Shown piece by piece: positions 16,759-25,268 of a stretch of 64,000 nucleotides of DNA. Each line of letters opens with the position of its first letter. Positions within the stretch are counted from its first letter, which is position 1. The stretch comes from CAYGAG01 sp964347765 (GTDB taxonomy: Archaea > Thermoproteota > Bathyarchaeia > Bathyarchaeales > Bathycorpusculaceae), in assembly GCA_964347765.1 (NCBI GenBank), contig CAYGAG010000001.1:1-64000 (forward strand). The letters run 5' to 3'. The position numbers were made by a program, and so were the translations under genes. The notes beneath the pieces were generated by a model. The model was not told the DNA's origin. It saw only the letters and a program-made list of their open reading frames with translations, and made no database searches.

Positions 16759-18522
16759 TTGACGGGGAAGGCGAAAAGTCCTGACAAGTACACAATGATA
16801 GATGAGTTGGCCCGCCGTCGAGGATTCTTTTGGCAGTCCTACCAGATCTATGGTGGTGCAAGCGGTTTTGTGACATATGGCTTTCTGGGGGCCAAGTTAA
16901 AACAGAACATTGAAAGAAAGGTAAGAGAGACGTTTCTCAACAAACTAGAAATTTTAGAGATAGAATCTCCAGTAGTCACCCCAAGTAAGGTCTTTGAAGC
17001 GTCCGGCCATGTCAATCACTTCAAGGAGCCTATGGTAGAATGCCTGAAATGCAGCCGACGCTACCGTGCGGATCATCTACTGCAAGAATTCGCAAAGATT
17101 GGCGAGACTGAAGCTGAGAGGCTGAGCTTGAAAGAGGTTGAAGAAGCTATTGGGAAGCATGAGATTCGCTGCCCAGAGTGCGGAGGCGGATTCAGTAAGC
17201 CAAGATACTTTTTAACAATGTTCAAGACTACTATCGGTCCCTACTCTGGAGCTGTAGGCTACGGTCGTCCTGAAGCGGCCCAAGGGATATTCGTCGAATT
17301 CAGACGGTTATATGAGATGGCCAGAGAGAAGCTTCCGTTTGGAGTTATGCAAATTGGCCATGCTTTGCGGAATGAGATCTCGCCACGACAAGGGCTTATG
17401 AGATTGCGGGAATTCACAATTATGGATCTCGAGTTCTTCTTTGATCCTGAGAAACCTGACTGTTTTCTCCTGAAAGACTTTGAAGACGAAAGATTGCCGC
17501 TAGTCCTAGCTGGAGACAAACTGAAAGGCTCAGACAGGATTGTTAAGGTTACAATGAGAGAAGCACTTGATGAAGGCTACATAAAAACAGTGTGGCAGGC
17601 TATCTTCATGGTTCTAGCCAAGAAATTGCTGGTCAACTTGGGCGTACCAGCTGAAAAGCAGCGGTTCGTCGAAAAACTGCCATGGGAAAAGGCGCACTAT
17701 GCTGTCCAAGCCTTTGACCAAGAAATCTACGTTGATCGATGGGAGTGGGTGGAGGTCTCAGGACACGCATACCGAACAGACTATGATCTGAAGAGCCACA
17801 TGGAAGCTAGTGGCGTAGACATGCGTGTTTTCAAAGAACATGAAAAGCCGATAAAGAAAGAACAGAAAGTCGTCAGGCCAATTATGGCAAGGTTAGGGCC
17901 AGCTTTTAAAGATGAAGCCGAAAAGATCGCAGACATAATCTCCAAAACTGACGCTGAAAAAATCGTGAATTCCCTAGAAAAAGAAGGTCACTATCTAATT
18001 GCAGAACATAAAATCCTGCCCGAACATGTAGAGACAACATCCAGACTGACTGAAGAGCGTGGAAAACGGTTCATTCCCCATGTCGTAGAGCCAAGTTTTG
18101 GGTCAGATAGAATGGTTCATGTAACTCTCGAGTGCGCTTACCACGTCAAGGACAATAGAGCAATTCTAGGTTTTCCAAGGGATATAGCTCCCATCCAACT
18201 GGGCATCTATCCTTTGGTGAGTAAAGATGGCCTACCTGAAAAAGCATCGTATGTTCAAGAGGAACTCCTCAGTGAAGGATTCTCAGTGGAGTATGATGAA
18301 GCCGGTTCCATCGGTAGAAGATACGCTCGGGCAGATGAAATCGGTGTACCCTTAGGAATAACCGTGGACTACGAGACATTGGATGATGATACAGTTACCA
18401 TTCGTGACCGTGATTCATGGAAACAAGTTCGAGCCAGGATTAAAGAGCTGCCTGATCTTTTGCGCAAGTATTTCCGATGGAAAGCAGATTTCGATGATTT
18501 GGGAGAACCATTTGAAGGCTGA
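16759..18522 (+). CDS. glyS: Glycyl-tRNA synthetase (class II, alpha2 type)
   Basis: The enzyme charges tRNA-Gly. The 587-residue product opens with the family block LARRRGFFWQSYQIYGGASG. It contains a zinc-ribbon insertion with CLKCSRRYRADH and CPECGGG. Motif 2 is seen around GHALRNEISPRQGLMRLREF and motif 3 around FGSDRMVHVTLECAYH. The anticodon-binding domain includes RDIAPIQLGIYPLV. The start is a TTG; an ATG at 16795 is a later option. Confidence 0.97.
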   Translation: MTGKAKSPDKYTMIDELARRRGFFWQSYQIYGGASGFVTYGFLGAKLKQNIERKVRETFLNKLEILEIESPVVTPSKVFEASGHVNHFKEPMVECLKCSRRYRADHLLQEFAKIGETEAERLSLKEVEEAIGKHEIRCPECGGGFSKPRYFLTMFKTTIGPYSGAVGYGRPEAAQGIFVEFRRLYEMAREKLPFGVMQIGHALRNEISPRQGLMRLREFTIMDLEFFFDPEKPDCFLLKDFEDERLPLVLAGDKLKGSDRIVKVTMREALDEGYIKTVWQAIFMVLAKKLLVNLGVPAEKQRFVEKLPWEKAHYAVQAFDQEIYVDRWEWVEVSGHAYRTDYDLKSHMEASGVDMRVFKEHEKPIKKEQKVVRPIMARLGPAFKDEAEKIADIISKTDAEKIVNSLEKEGHYLIAEHKILPEHVETTSRLTEERGKRFIPHVVEPSFGSDRMVHVTLECAYHVKDNRAILGFPRDIAPIQLGIYPLVSKDGLPEKASYVQEELLSEGFSVEYDEAGSIGRRYARADEIGVPLGITVDYETLDDDTVTIRDRDSWKQVRARIKELPDLLRKYFRWKADFDDLGEPFEG

Positions 18523-18600
18523 AACGTCGTTACCTTTTTTAACAGTTCAGCATATTTAGTCTTGAGCATTTGTATATATCTTCACGGGGGAGTGATAAAC

Positions 18601-19260
18601 TTGGTGCTACCAGCAGAGACAGAGAGACGCGTGAAACGGAGAGCCTTAGGCGTTTGTCAAGATCACTTAAGGAAAGTCTTAGACCTGACAAGAATTGTGC
18701 CGCAGATGATAGACTGCTTCATGAAAGATGACAAGAAAAACGCAAGACAGTTCTTCAACGAAATTCAGAGGCAAGAAGACGAAGTCGATGAAGCAAGACG
18801 TCAGGTGTCCCGTGAACTTGCTGAAATCGGAGCAATCCTTCTAAGTAGAGAAGACTTCCTTCGATTCACAAACCTTACAAGCGAGATTGCCGATTTCTGT
18901 GAAGGTATAGCTTTCCGCCTTCTTGAGATCATGGAGCATGATTGGGCCGTGCCAAAAGACGTCAAAGAAGGCTTGCTCAAGCTTTCGGAATCTGTCCAGG
19001 AGACCACACAAAGGCTCAGAGAAATGATGATGATCTTAAATTACGGATCAAACAAAGTCTTGGAGAAAGCGAAGGACGTGGAAATCGCTGAACGAATAGT
19101 TGACGAACTTTACCGTGGACTTGAAATCAAACTATTGGACAGCAAGCTTGACTTTCCAGCTCTGATCCTCCTGAGAGACATCCTCAAACTACTTGAAGAT
19201 TCTGCAGACAAAGCTGAAGACGCGGCTGATGCTGCTCGCATTCTATCCTTCATTGTATGA
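18601..19260 (+). CDS. PhoU-like DUF47 protein
   Basis: The 219-residue product is all helical and matches the DUF47/TIGR00153 family, relatives of PhoU that often accompany phosphate transporters. Typical features are the paired helices with RQEDEVDEARRQVSRELAE and the late block LLRDILKLLEDSADKAEDAADAARIL. No Pit transporter is next to it. The TTG at 18601 follows a strong GGGGGAG ribosome site, so I prefer it to the TTG at 18562. It overlaps endA by four bases (ATGA). Confidence 0.86.
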   Translation: MVLPAETERRVKRRALGVCQDHLRKVLDLTRIVPQMIDCFMKDDKKNARQFFNEIQRQEDEVDEARRQVSRELAEIGAILLSREDFLRFTNLTSEIADFCEGIAFRLLEIMEHDWAVPKDVKEGLLKLSESVQETTQRLREMMMILNYGSNKVLEKAKDVEIAERIVDELYRGLEIKLLDSKLDFPALILLRDILKLLEDSADKAEDAADAARILSFIV

Positions 19261-19832
19261 AAGGGAAGACTTCTATGCCACGCAAAATCAAGGTTGAGTT
19301 CATAGAGAATTTTCTCGTAGTGTGGGACCCTGTAGACGGGTCAAGGCTTTATAAGATTGGGTTTTACGGGAAGCCTTTAGGCATCTCAAAGCCCAAGATC
19401 CCAGAATTTCGTGTTCCACTAATTCTCGATTTGATGGAAGGTGTTTATCTCGCCGAAAGAGGAACGATAACGGTATATGAAGGATCAAAAAGGAAGAGAG
19501 TTACACTGAAGAAGCTTCGCAGACAAGCCAAACAGCTTTATGAAGAATTCGATCAGAAATATACAGTGTATCGCGATTTACGCGAAGGGGGCCTGGTTGT
19601 AACACCTGGCATAAAATTCGGTTGTGGCTTCGCCGTCTACAAGCATGGTCCCGGGTTAGAACATGCTCCTTACATGGTCTCAGTAAAAGAACCTAAGTCA
19701 GAAATAACGGCCACTGAAATTGTGAAAGCCGGAAGACTGGCAACCACTGTCCGAAAACGATTCATTATAGCAGTGCCAGACATGGAGAAAGAGGACATAA
19801 CCTATCTAATATTCAAATGGTTTAAAGCCTAG
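19257..19832 (+). CDS. endA: tRNA-splicing endonuclease
   Basis: EndA cuts the bulge-helix-bulge at intron borders of archaeal tRNAs. The 191-residue product corresponds to the one-domain (alpha4-type) enzyme. The catalytic triad can be placed: Tyr128 in GCGFAVYKHG, His136 in GLEHAPYM and Lys167 in TTVRKRFIIAV. The region YTVYRDLREGGLVVTPGIKF is the classic family signature. The start may be 19257 (overlapping the PhoU-like gene) or ATG 19275. Neither tRNA in this window has an intron. Confidence 0.95.
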   Translation: MKGKTSMPRKIKVEFIENFLVVWDPVDGSRLYKIGFYGKPLGISKPKIPEFRVPLILDLMEGVYLAERGTITVYEGSKRKRVTLKKLRRQAKQLYEEFDQKYTVYRDLREGGLVVTPGIKFGCGFAVYKHGPGLEHAPYMVSVKEPKSEITATEIVKAGRLATTVRKRFIIAVPDMEKEDITYLIFKWFKA

Positions 19833-19946
19833 GAACGGACAACACCAAAGACTAATCAGCATAGCTCCATGCATTGGCCCTTTTCCCCTTATACAAAGCA
19901 TTTATAGAATGAGGGAACAGACATAACTCGAAGGGAAATCCGCACA

Positions 19947-20516
19947 ATGGTAGCAGCTATAAGAAGTTTCATAGCTTTCGACATAGATAACCAAGAAGTC
20001 TTGAATAGGATGAAGAAAGTTCAAGATCTCTTGTGGGCGACGGGGGCAAACGTGAAAGCTGTCAAGGTTGAGAACATCCATGTAACCATGCGTTTTTTGG
20101 GAAACATAGCTCATAAAATGGTTGAACAGATCTTTGAAGAAATGAAGAAGGTTCAGTTCACTTCCTTTGAAGTTAAGGTTCGAGGAGTCGGTGCATTTCC
20201 GCATCTGCACCGCCTGAACGTGATATGGGCCGGACTGACCGAAGGGGCCGATCATATGCGGAACATCTTTAACCAATTGGAGCCTAGTCTACGGTCATTG
20301 GGCTTTAGGGCGGACTCGAAGGGCTTTAGTCCTCACATCACTATTGCTCGTGTAAGATCTGCAAGGAACAAGAACGAACTTATTGAATGTATAAAAGAAA
20401 ATGCAGATTTTGAGTTTGGAACTGTCAAGGCCGAATGCTTGAGACTCAAAAGAAGCGACTTGACCCCTCAAGGGCCTATCTATTCAACTCTGAAGGAATT
20501 TTGTCCACAATTATAA
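19947..20516 (+). CDS. thpR: RNA 2',3'-cyclic phosphodiesterase (ThpR, 2'-5' RNA ligase family)
   Basis: The enzyme belongs to the 2H phosphoesterases, which act on 2',3'-cyclic phosphate ends of RNA. The 189-residue product has both catalytic HxT motifs: HVTM at 45-48 and HITI at 130-133. It has the typical start RSFIAFDI and the GVGAFPHLHRLNVIWAGL block. A TATA-like TTTATAG near 19901 lies upstream. It is followed by the CCA-adding enzyme, a common archaeal pairing in tRNA repair and processing. Confidence 0.94.
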   Translation: MVAAIRSFIAFDIDNQEVLNRMKKVQDLLWATGANVKAVKVENIHVTMRFLGNIAHKMVEQIFEEMKKVQFTSFEVKVRGVGAFPHLHRLNVIWAGLTEGADHMRNIFNQLEPSLRSLGFRADSKGFSPHITIARVRSARNKNELIECIKENADFEFGTVKAECLRLKRSDLTPQGPIYSTLKEFCPQL

Positions 20517-20541
20517 CGTATAAGAGACCGTGTTTATGCCC

Positions 20542-21960
20542 ATGGAAATTGAGAGACTGTCCGGGACAGTTTTGGAAAGGATCACTCCTAGTAAGGAGGA
20601 GCGCGCTAGGATAATAGCTCTAGCTGATGAGCTTAGACAACGAGTTGCTAATGCTTCCAAGAATCTGAATGTTGAGGCTAAGGTACGTGTGGAAGGCTCT
20701 GTTGCGAAGGACACGTGGCTTGCCAAAGAACCAGATATAGATATCTTCATGCGAGTAGCGACAACTATGCCTAGGAAATCACTTGGTGAAGTTTGCCTGA
20801 AAATAGCCAGGGAAGCCACACAAAGTTCGAAACAGATTGAACGATTCGCAGAACATCCATATCTAGAAGCAATCGTTGATGGTGTAAGGGTAAATATCGT
20901 ACCGTGCTATGAAGTTGAAAGAGGAGAATGGCTAAGCGCAACAGATCGCACACCTTTCCACACAGATTACATTAAAAAACGTCTGAAGGAAGAAGAGAAA
21001 CGTGAAGTACGCCTTTTGAAGAAGTTCATGAAAGGAATAGATGTTTACGGCGCTGAGATCAAAGTTGGAGGATTCAGCGGTTACCTTTGTGAACTTCTGA
21101 TTCTTCATTATGCCTCCTTTGCAAGAACATTGAAGATCTTTGCGGAACGTAGAGATAAGATCGTAATAGATGTCGAAAATTACTATGGTGATAGAGAAGA
21201 TGATTTGAGACTTCTGTTCAAACGTCCATTCGTGGTAGTGGATCCAGTAGACAAGGGAAGGAATGTTGCATCTGCAGTTAGACCTCAGAAGCTTTATGTA
21301 TTCATGGCGGCCGCCCGAGCTTTCCTGGAGAATCCACGCGTAGATTTTTTCTATCCCCTGAGGACAGTGGCTTTGTCAGCAAAAGAGTTAAAACATACTC
21401 TAACAAGACATGGCTCCACGCTCATATTTGTGGCTTTTGGAAGGGTTGAGGCGGTAGCTGACATTCTTTGGGGACAGCTGTACAAATCTCAACGCTCTTT
21501 AAGAAAACAGCTTGAAATGAACGGGTTCAATGTTTTTAGAGGCCTCCCGTGGAGCGATGAAGAGAGTCTGAATATGTTCATTTTTGAAGTAGAACAACGT
21601 CATATCTCACCAATCAAAAAGCATTTGGGACCACCTCTGGAAAAGAGAGAAGCTTGCAGCAAGTTTCTAAACAAACACGTAGCTAAAGCATATACTGTTT
21701 CAGGACCATATATTGACTCTGGAAGGTGGATCGTGGAAACACGCAGGGAATATACAGATGTTGCAACACTGTTGAAAAGCAAATTGAAGGGCGGAACACC
21801 GGTAGGCATCGCAGATCGGATTTCCAAAACACTTGCAGAAGGATTCAAAGTCCTAGCCAACGAAGAGATAGTCGAGATCTATGATAAGAACGATAAGTTC
21901 GCAAGATTCTTGACTGAGTTCTTATCCGGAAGGCCAAAATGGCTGAAAAGTATCGATTAG
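20542..21960 (+). CDS. cca: CCA-adding tRNA nucleotidyltransferase (class I)
   Basis: The enzyme builds or repairs the 3' CCA of tRNAs. The product, 472 residues from ATG 20542, matches archaeal class I enzymes. It has GSVAKDTWLAKEPDIDIF with the two catalytic aspartates, and VDGVRVNIVPCYEV with the third carboxylate region. The GGFSGYLCELLI and RRDKIVIDVE segments follow. GTG 20530 and ATG 20536 are earlier possible starts. Its last 39 bases overlap the convergent uppP gene. Confidence 0.95.
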   Translation: MEIERLSGTVLERITPSKEERARIIALADELRQRVANASKNLNVEAKVRVEGSVAKDTWLAKEPDIDIFMRVATTMPRKSLGEVCLKIAREATQSSKQIERFAEHPYLEAIVDGVRVNIVPCYEVERGEWLSATDRTPFHTDYIKKRLKEEEKREVRLLKKFMKGIDVYGAEIKVGGFSGYLCELLILHYASFARTLKIFAERRDKIVIDVENYYGDREDDLRLLFKRPFVVVDPVDKGRNVASAVRPQKLYVFMAAARAFLENPRVDFFYPLRTVALSAKELKHTLTRHGSTLIFVAFGRVEAVADILWGQLYKSQRSLRKQLEMNGFNVFRGLPWSDEESLNMFIFEVEQRHISPIKKHLGPPLEKREACSKFLNKHVAKAYTVSGPYIDSGRWIVETRREYTDVATLLKSKLKGGTPVGIADRISKTLAEGFKVLANEEIVEIYDKNDKFARFLTEFLSGRPKWLKSID

Positions 21961-22761
21961 CACTAGAAATATGCCAAGCAACCAACAGTAAGCCGAGAAA
22001 AGATGAAACTTTCTTCTCGACAACGTCCTCCAGAGAAGCTGCAATGAAAAATAACCCACCATCATCGCTATGAAGGTCCCAGTCAGAATCTCGACCCATC
22101 CTAGACCAGTGGCAATTAGCTTGCCAGATTCTTTCAATATTGCATAGGTCAACGCACCAAGTATGGCTGGTATTGAAATCAAAAAGGAGAATCTGAAGGC
22201 CTCTTTTTGCTCGACACCCAAAAGAAGCGCAATTGAAATTGTCGCACCACTCCTTGATATACCCGGGATAATGGCTATGCCCTGAGCTAGACCGATCATC
22301 AAGGCTGTCGAATAACTTATAGTATCTGACTTCTCATTTCCCAGCTTTGATGCGTAAAGCACGGTTCCAAGGCAAAGAAACGCTACACCGATCGAGAGGA
22401 AAGCCTGAAATGTATCTTCTATAAGTCCGCCAAACACATATCCGATAAGAGCCGTAGGAACTACGGCGACAAAAATCAAAGAGGCAGCTCTTCCATATTT
22501 CGTTTCAGAATCTGGGCGTACAAAAGACGACAACATCTCTGCAATATCTCTTCTGAAATACACCAAGATGACGACCAGAGTTCCTACGTGGAGAATGACG
22601 TCATAGAGAATGGGGACCTCAAAGTTTAGAAGGTTTTCAAACAATCTTAGGTGTCCTGTGCTGGAGATCGGAAGCCATTCTGTTAGGCCTTGGATGATCC
22701 CAAGTATGACGGTTTCTATGAGTCTTTCCAAGGTCTTGCCAGCTCTTGTGTATTCTGACAA
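21922..22761 (-). CDS. uppP: Undecaprenyl-diphosphatase-type polyprenyl phosphatase UppP
   Basis: UppP dephosphorylates polyprenyl diphosphate lipid carriers; in archaea it would recycle dolichyl or polyprenyl phosphate for glycan assembly. The 279-residue product has about eight hydrophobic segments, the first conserved block GIIQGLTEWLPISSTGHL and the second PGISRSGATIS. A TATA-like CTTATAAG near 22786 sits about 25 bases before the TTG start at 22761, so the message may be leaderless; a TTG 11 codons later is also possible. The 3' end overlaps cca. Confidence 0.9.
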   Translation of the reverse strand: MSEYTRAGKTLERLIETVILGIIQGLTEWLPISSTGHLRLFENLLNFEVPILYDVILHVGTLVVILVYFRRDIAEMLSSFVRPDSETKYGRAASLIFVAVVPTALIGYVFGGLIEDTFQAFLSIGVAFLCLGTVLYASKLGNEKSDTISYSTALMIGLAQGIAIIPGISRSGATISIALLLGVEQKEAFRFSFLISIPAILGALTYAILKESGKLIATGLGWVEILTGTFIAMMVGYFSLQLLWRTLSRRKFHLFSAYCWLLGIFLVLIDTFQPFWPSG

Positions 22762-22776
22762 AATAGGTTTGAGAGG

Positions 22777-22962
22777 TTAGCTTATAAGCGCTGGCAATGT
22801 CCTAAACATGTTTACCCTTCTATAGGCGTAATAGTCTGATCCAGCTGTAGTCTGTTTCACTAAATAGGTTTCATTTTGCGGATCTGAGCGGAGGTGATTC
22901 ATCCTGCCGCCAAGAAAGACTTCATCTGTCAAATCATGTCCCTCTCCATTGTTCAGACCCAA
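22777..22962 (-). CDS. Possible small hypothetical protein (61 aa)
   Basis: This reverse-strand frame sits just upstream of uppP. The product is polar and has no recognisable domain. Against it, the TATA-like element of uppP falls at its 3' end and no clear ribosome site precedes it. It could also be untranslated space in the 300-base gap between uppP and the DUF6125 gene, in which I see nothing else. Confidence 0.22.
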   Translation of the reverse strand: MGLNNGEGHDLTDEVFLGGRMNHLRSDPQNETYLVKQTTAGSDYYAYRRVNMFRTLPALIS

Positions 22963-23069
22963 AATCTTGGTCGAAGAGCTTTCGATCTTTCTTCTTCACT
23001 GATTGTGACTGAAATCAAGCTTTAATAAGTGAACGTCTGATACTTTGTGTACTTTGTACGGTGTTTCAC

Positions 23070-23615
23070 ATGAGAGATTATCCTCTTGGAAGTGTTGAAG
23101 ACCGTAGAATGCTGACTGACATGCCAATTGAAGAGCTGCTTGACTTCATCTTCCTTCAGATTAGAAACCTTTGGAGGGTTGACGGTTTGTACTTCTTGGG
23201 GATAGAAAAAAAATTCGGCACAGAGGCTGCAACAACAATTGATGCAGGGGTCTGGCAGATCCTGGCCAATATCGAAGCAAAGAGCCTGCGAAAGATGTAT
23301 GGCTTGAAAGAAGATATCGATATCCGAACGATCACGAATCTCTTGAAGAAGTCAAGCTGGGGTCTGGATCAACCCTTCAAGACAATTCAGATAAGTGATC
23401 ACCGAGCCGTTCTGCGAATTGACAGATGTCGAACACAAGAGACTCGTGTGAAGAAGGGCTTTGGGGAATTTCCGTGCAAAAATGTTCGGCACGGATATCT
23501 GAAAAATTTCGCAGGAACATTGAATCCAAAAGCAAAAGTGAAGTGTCTGACTTGCCCACCAGATCATCATCCACCGGACTTATGGTGCGAATGGGAGTTT
23601 ACCCTACAGAGATAG
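23070..23615 (+). CDS. DUF6125-like protein with C-terminal cysteine cluster
   Basis: The product (181 residues) has a helical N-terminal half (PIEELLDFIFLQIRNLWRVD, FGTEAATTIDAGVW). The C-terminal half has spaced cysteines in RIDRCRTQE, GEFPCKNVRHGY, VKCLTCPPD and WCEWEF. This layout matches an archaeal and bacterial family annotated DUF6125, often in anaerobes and distantly related to L-2-amino-thiazoline-4-carboxylate hydrolase-like proteins. The cysteines suggest metal or Fe-S binding. A TATA-like TTTAATAAG lies near 23021. An in-frame GTG at 23061 is an alternative start. Confidence 0.65.
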   Translation: MRDYPLGSVEDRRMLTDMPIEELLDFIFLQIRNLWRVDGLYFLGIEKKFGTEAATTIDAGVWQILANIEAKSLRKMYGLKEDIDIRTITNLLKKSSWGLDQPFKTIQISDHRAVLRIDRCRTQETRVKKGFGEFPCKNVRHGYLKNFAGTLNPKAKVKCLTCPPDHHPPDLWCEWEFTLQR

Positions 23616-23784
23616 GCGTTTACACCACGTTTTTCGCTACAGGATTACTTGCGCTTTCTGAATAGCATGACTTCGTCTTTCTGGCAGACATAGACATAGT
23701 CAAATCCATCTTCCGAAAGCTTCCTTGCTTCATTACTGTTTCCGCAACTGCGCGCGATCTCTTCCAATTATCTCATGCCGCCAT

Positions 23785-24774
23785 TCATCGATCTGAAGCC
23801 TTAACAGGCACTCTTATTATCTCATCGGGATAGATTAAGTCAGGGTTTCCGCTTCTCAATCTCTGTCTATTTGCAGTTCCTGTGCCCCCGTCATAGTCAT
23901 AAAGTTCATGCGACGTCATTCCATATCTCCCAGCAATCTTGCTGAGGGTATCTCCCAAGGCAATGACGTAATCTTCGCTTTCACACCACTTCATCTCCCT
24001 TGACAATTGCAGACCGATTTCAGTCCTCAGTGGCCTCAGACAGCAATCCATCCGCTCCCAAATGTTGTTGTTCTCAATATCTCTCCAATCTTTCTTGCCA
24101 CTCGCTATATGATCATTATATTTTATCCACGTTCTGATCTCTCCTTGAATTATTCCCCAAAGCGCTCCTTGTGGTCCCATTTGATCTGGACGCTTATCGC
24201 TGTCAATCGCTACATGAATGGCCAGATCTTCATCCCAGTACATGAAGCTCAGTAACAGACGCAAAACATCTTCTGTTACTTCGATATTCCGATCAGGCAC
24301 AATGATTGTGCCACTCAAAGGTCTTTTTCTACTAGTAAAGTTGAGAAGTTCTTCCCATGTTCCGATAAAACCACGACTTAGTTCTTCAGCAGTAAACTGC
24401 CGTTCTGTTCCGTTCTGGTCGACATATCTCGGAACTTGCTCATCTCCTCTAATAGTGTACCACTGATAGAATGTCGGATCGATTATGAGATTTTTATAGA
24501 TCAAGCTAGCATGAGATGCTGTTATCACTACGTCTGCTTTGATACCTTTCTGAAGTAGCATGATACCCATCCTTGCAGCTGCATTGTCACAGAAAGAACC
24601 ATACAATGTAAGCGGGTAAAACGCCCCCGTTACACTATTTCGATTTCGTCTAAAGGACAATTCCAAACGAGGCATTAACTCTGTGTAGAACAGTTCTTCC
24701 AAGTAATCCCGCTTGGCTACTCCGACCGAAGGAAGAAGCTCCCCCCTGATGCCCGAACGCTTGTTTTGTCCCAT
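23785..24774 (-). CDS. Papain/transglutaminase-like protein with C-terminal LysM domain
   Basis: The 329-residue product has two recognisable parts. Residues 55-105 show a Cys-His-Asp arrangement like papain/transglutaminase-fold enzymes: Cys62 in YGSFCDNAAARMG, His88 in ITASHASLIY and Asp99 in LIIDPTFYQW. Residues 268-324 form a LysM domain (EDYVIALGDTLSKIAGRYGM at the start, then SGNPDLIYPDEIIRVP). The stretch between (110-260) is unknown. There is no signal peptide, so the LysM is probably inside the cell or in an assembled particle rather than on a wall. It is the last gene of a six-gene minus-strand block. Peptidase or amidase activity is an inference from three residues. Confidence 0.6.
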   Translation of the reverse strand: MGQNKRSGIRGELLPSVGVAKRDYLEELFYTELMPRLELSFRRNRNSVTGAFYPLTLYGSFCDNAAARMGIMLLQKGIKADVVITASHASLIYKNLIIDPTFYQWYTIRGDEQVPRYVDQNGTERQFTAEELSRGFIGTWEELLNFTSRKRPLSGTIIVPDRNIEVTEDVLRLLLSFMYWDEDLAIHVAIDSDKRPDQMGPQGALWGIIQGEIRTWIKYNDHIASGKKDWRDIENNNIWERMDCCLRPLRTEIGLQLSREMKWCESEDYVIALGDTLSKIAGRYGMTSHELYDYDGGTGTANRQRLRSGNPDLIYPDEIIRVPVKASDR

Positions 24775-24819
24775 GTGTCAATTGTCTCCTCAGCCTCACC
24801 TTCTATGAAACACATCCAA

Positions 24820-25266
24820 TCACAAGATACCGACCTTCACACCGTTGATCTTCAATCTGAAGTGCTTTTGACTATAGAATAGTGTTCCTGGAGGTTGGAC
24901 GTATCCAGATCTGAGCATCATTTGAGCATCATTAAGCCGTTGAATAATTTCATCACCGTACATCTCTACATACAGTTTTCCTCCAACTTTATCGATTAGT
25001 TTTGTGAAAAATTTTGCACTCATACCTACTCTGACCGTCTCTAGAGGTTCCTCTAAGCTATCTTTTCCTGCTTTTTCTTCTGAAAAGTCATTAATTTCGA
25101 TCAAGTATTCGGGATTCCTTCCTTGAGGAATACCATGGTCGATGTATTCTTCTCGAACGAGAAACCTCTCTTTCTTCTTTCCAGAATATTCTTGAATTAG
25201 TCTTTCGATTTGCTCGAAGAACGCCTTTGAACTCAATCTCACCAATCCTACATGTCCAAGAGCCAA
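24820..25266 (-). CDS. Unknown protein of the LysM/DUF2589-like block
   Basis: The product is about 148 residues if it starts at TTG 25266, two bases after the stop of the upstream gene (stop-restart arrangement). The frame is open up to 25398, but there the other frame clearly codes. Visible features are LVREEYIDHGIPQGRNPEYL, a segment EPLETVRVGMSAKFFTKLID and the C-terminal YSQKHFRLKINGVKVGIL, suggesting a mixed alpha/beta domain. I do not recognise the family. A frameshift joining it to the upstream repeat protein is possible, as the two frames overlap by 130 bases. Confidence 0.55.
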   Translation of the reverse strand: MALGHVGLVRLSSKAFFEQIERLIQEYSGKKKERFLVREEYIDHGIPQGRNPEYLIEINDFSEEKAGKDSLEEPLETVRVGMSAKFFTKLIDKVGGKLYVEMYGDEIIQRLNDAQMMLRSGYVQPPGTLFYSQKHFRLKINGVKVGIL

Positions 25267-25268
25267 AT

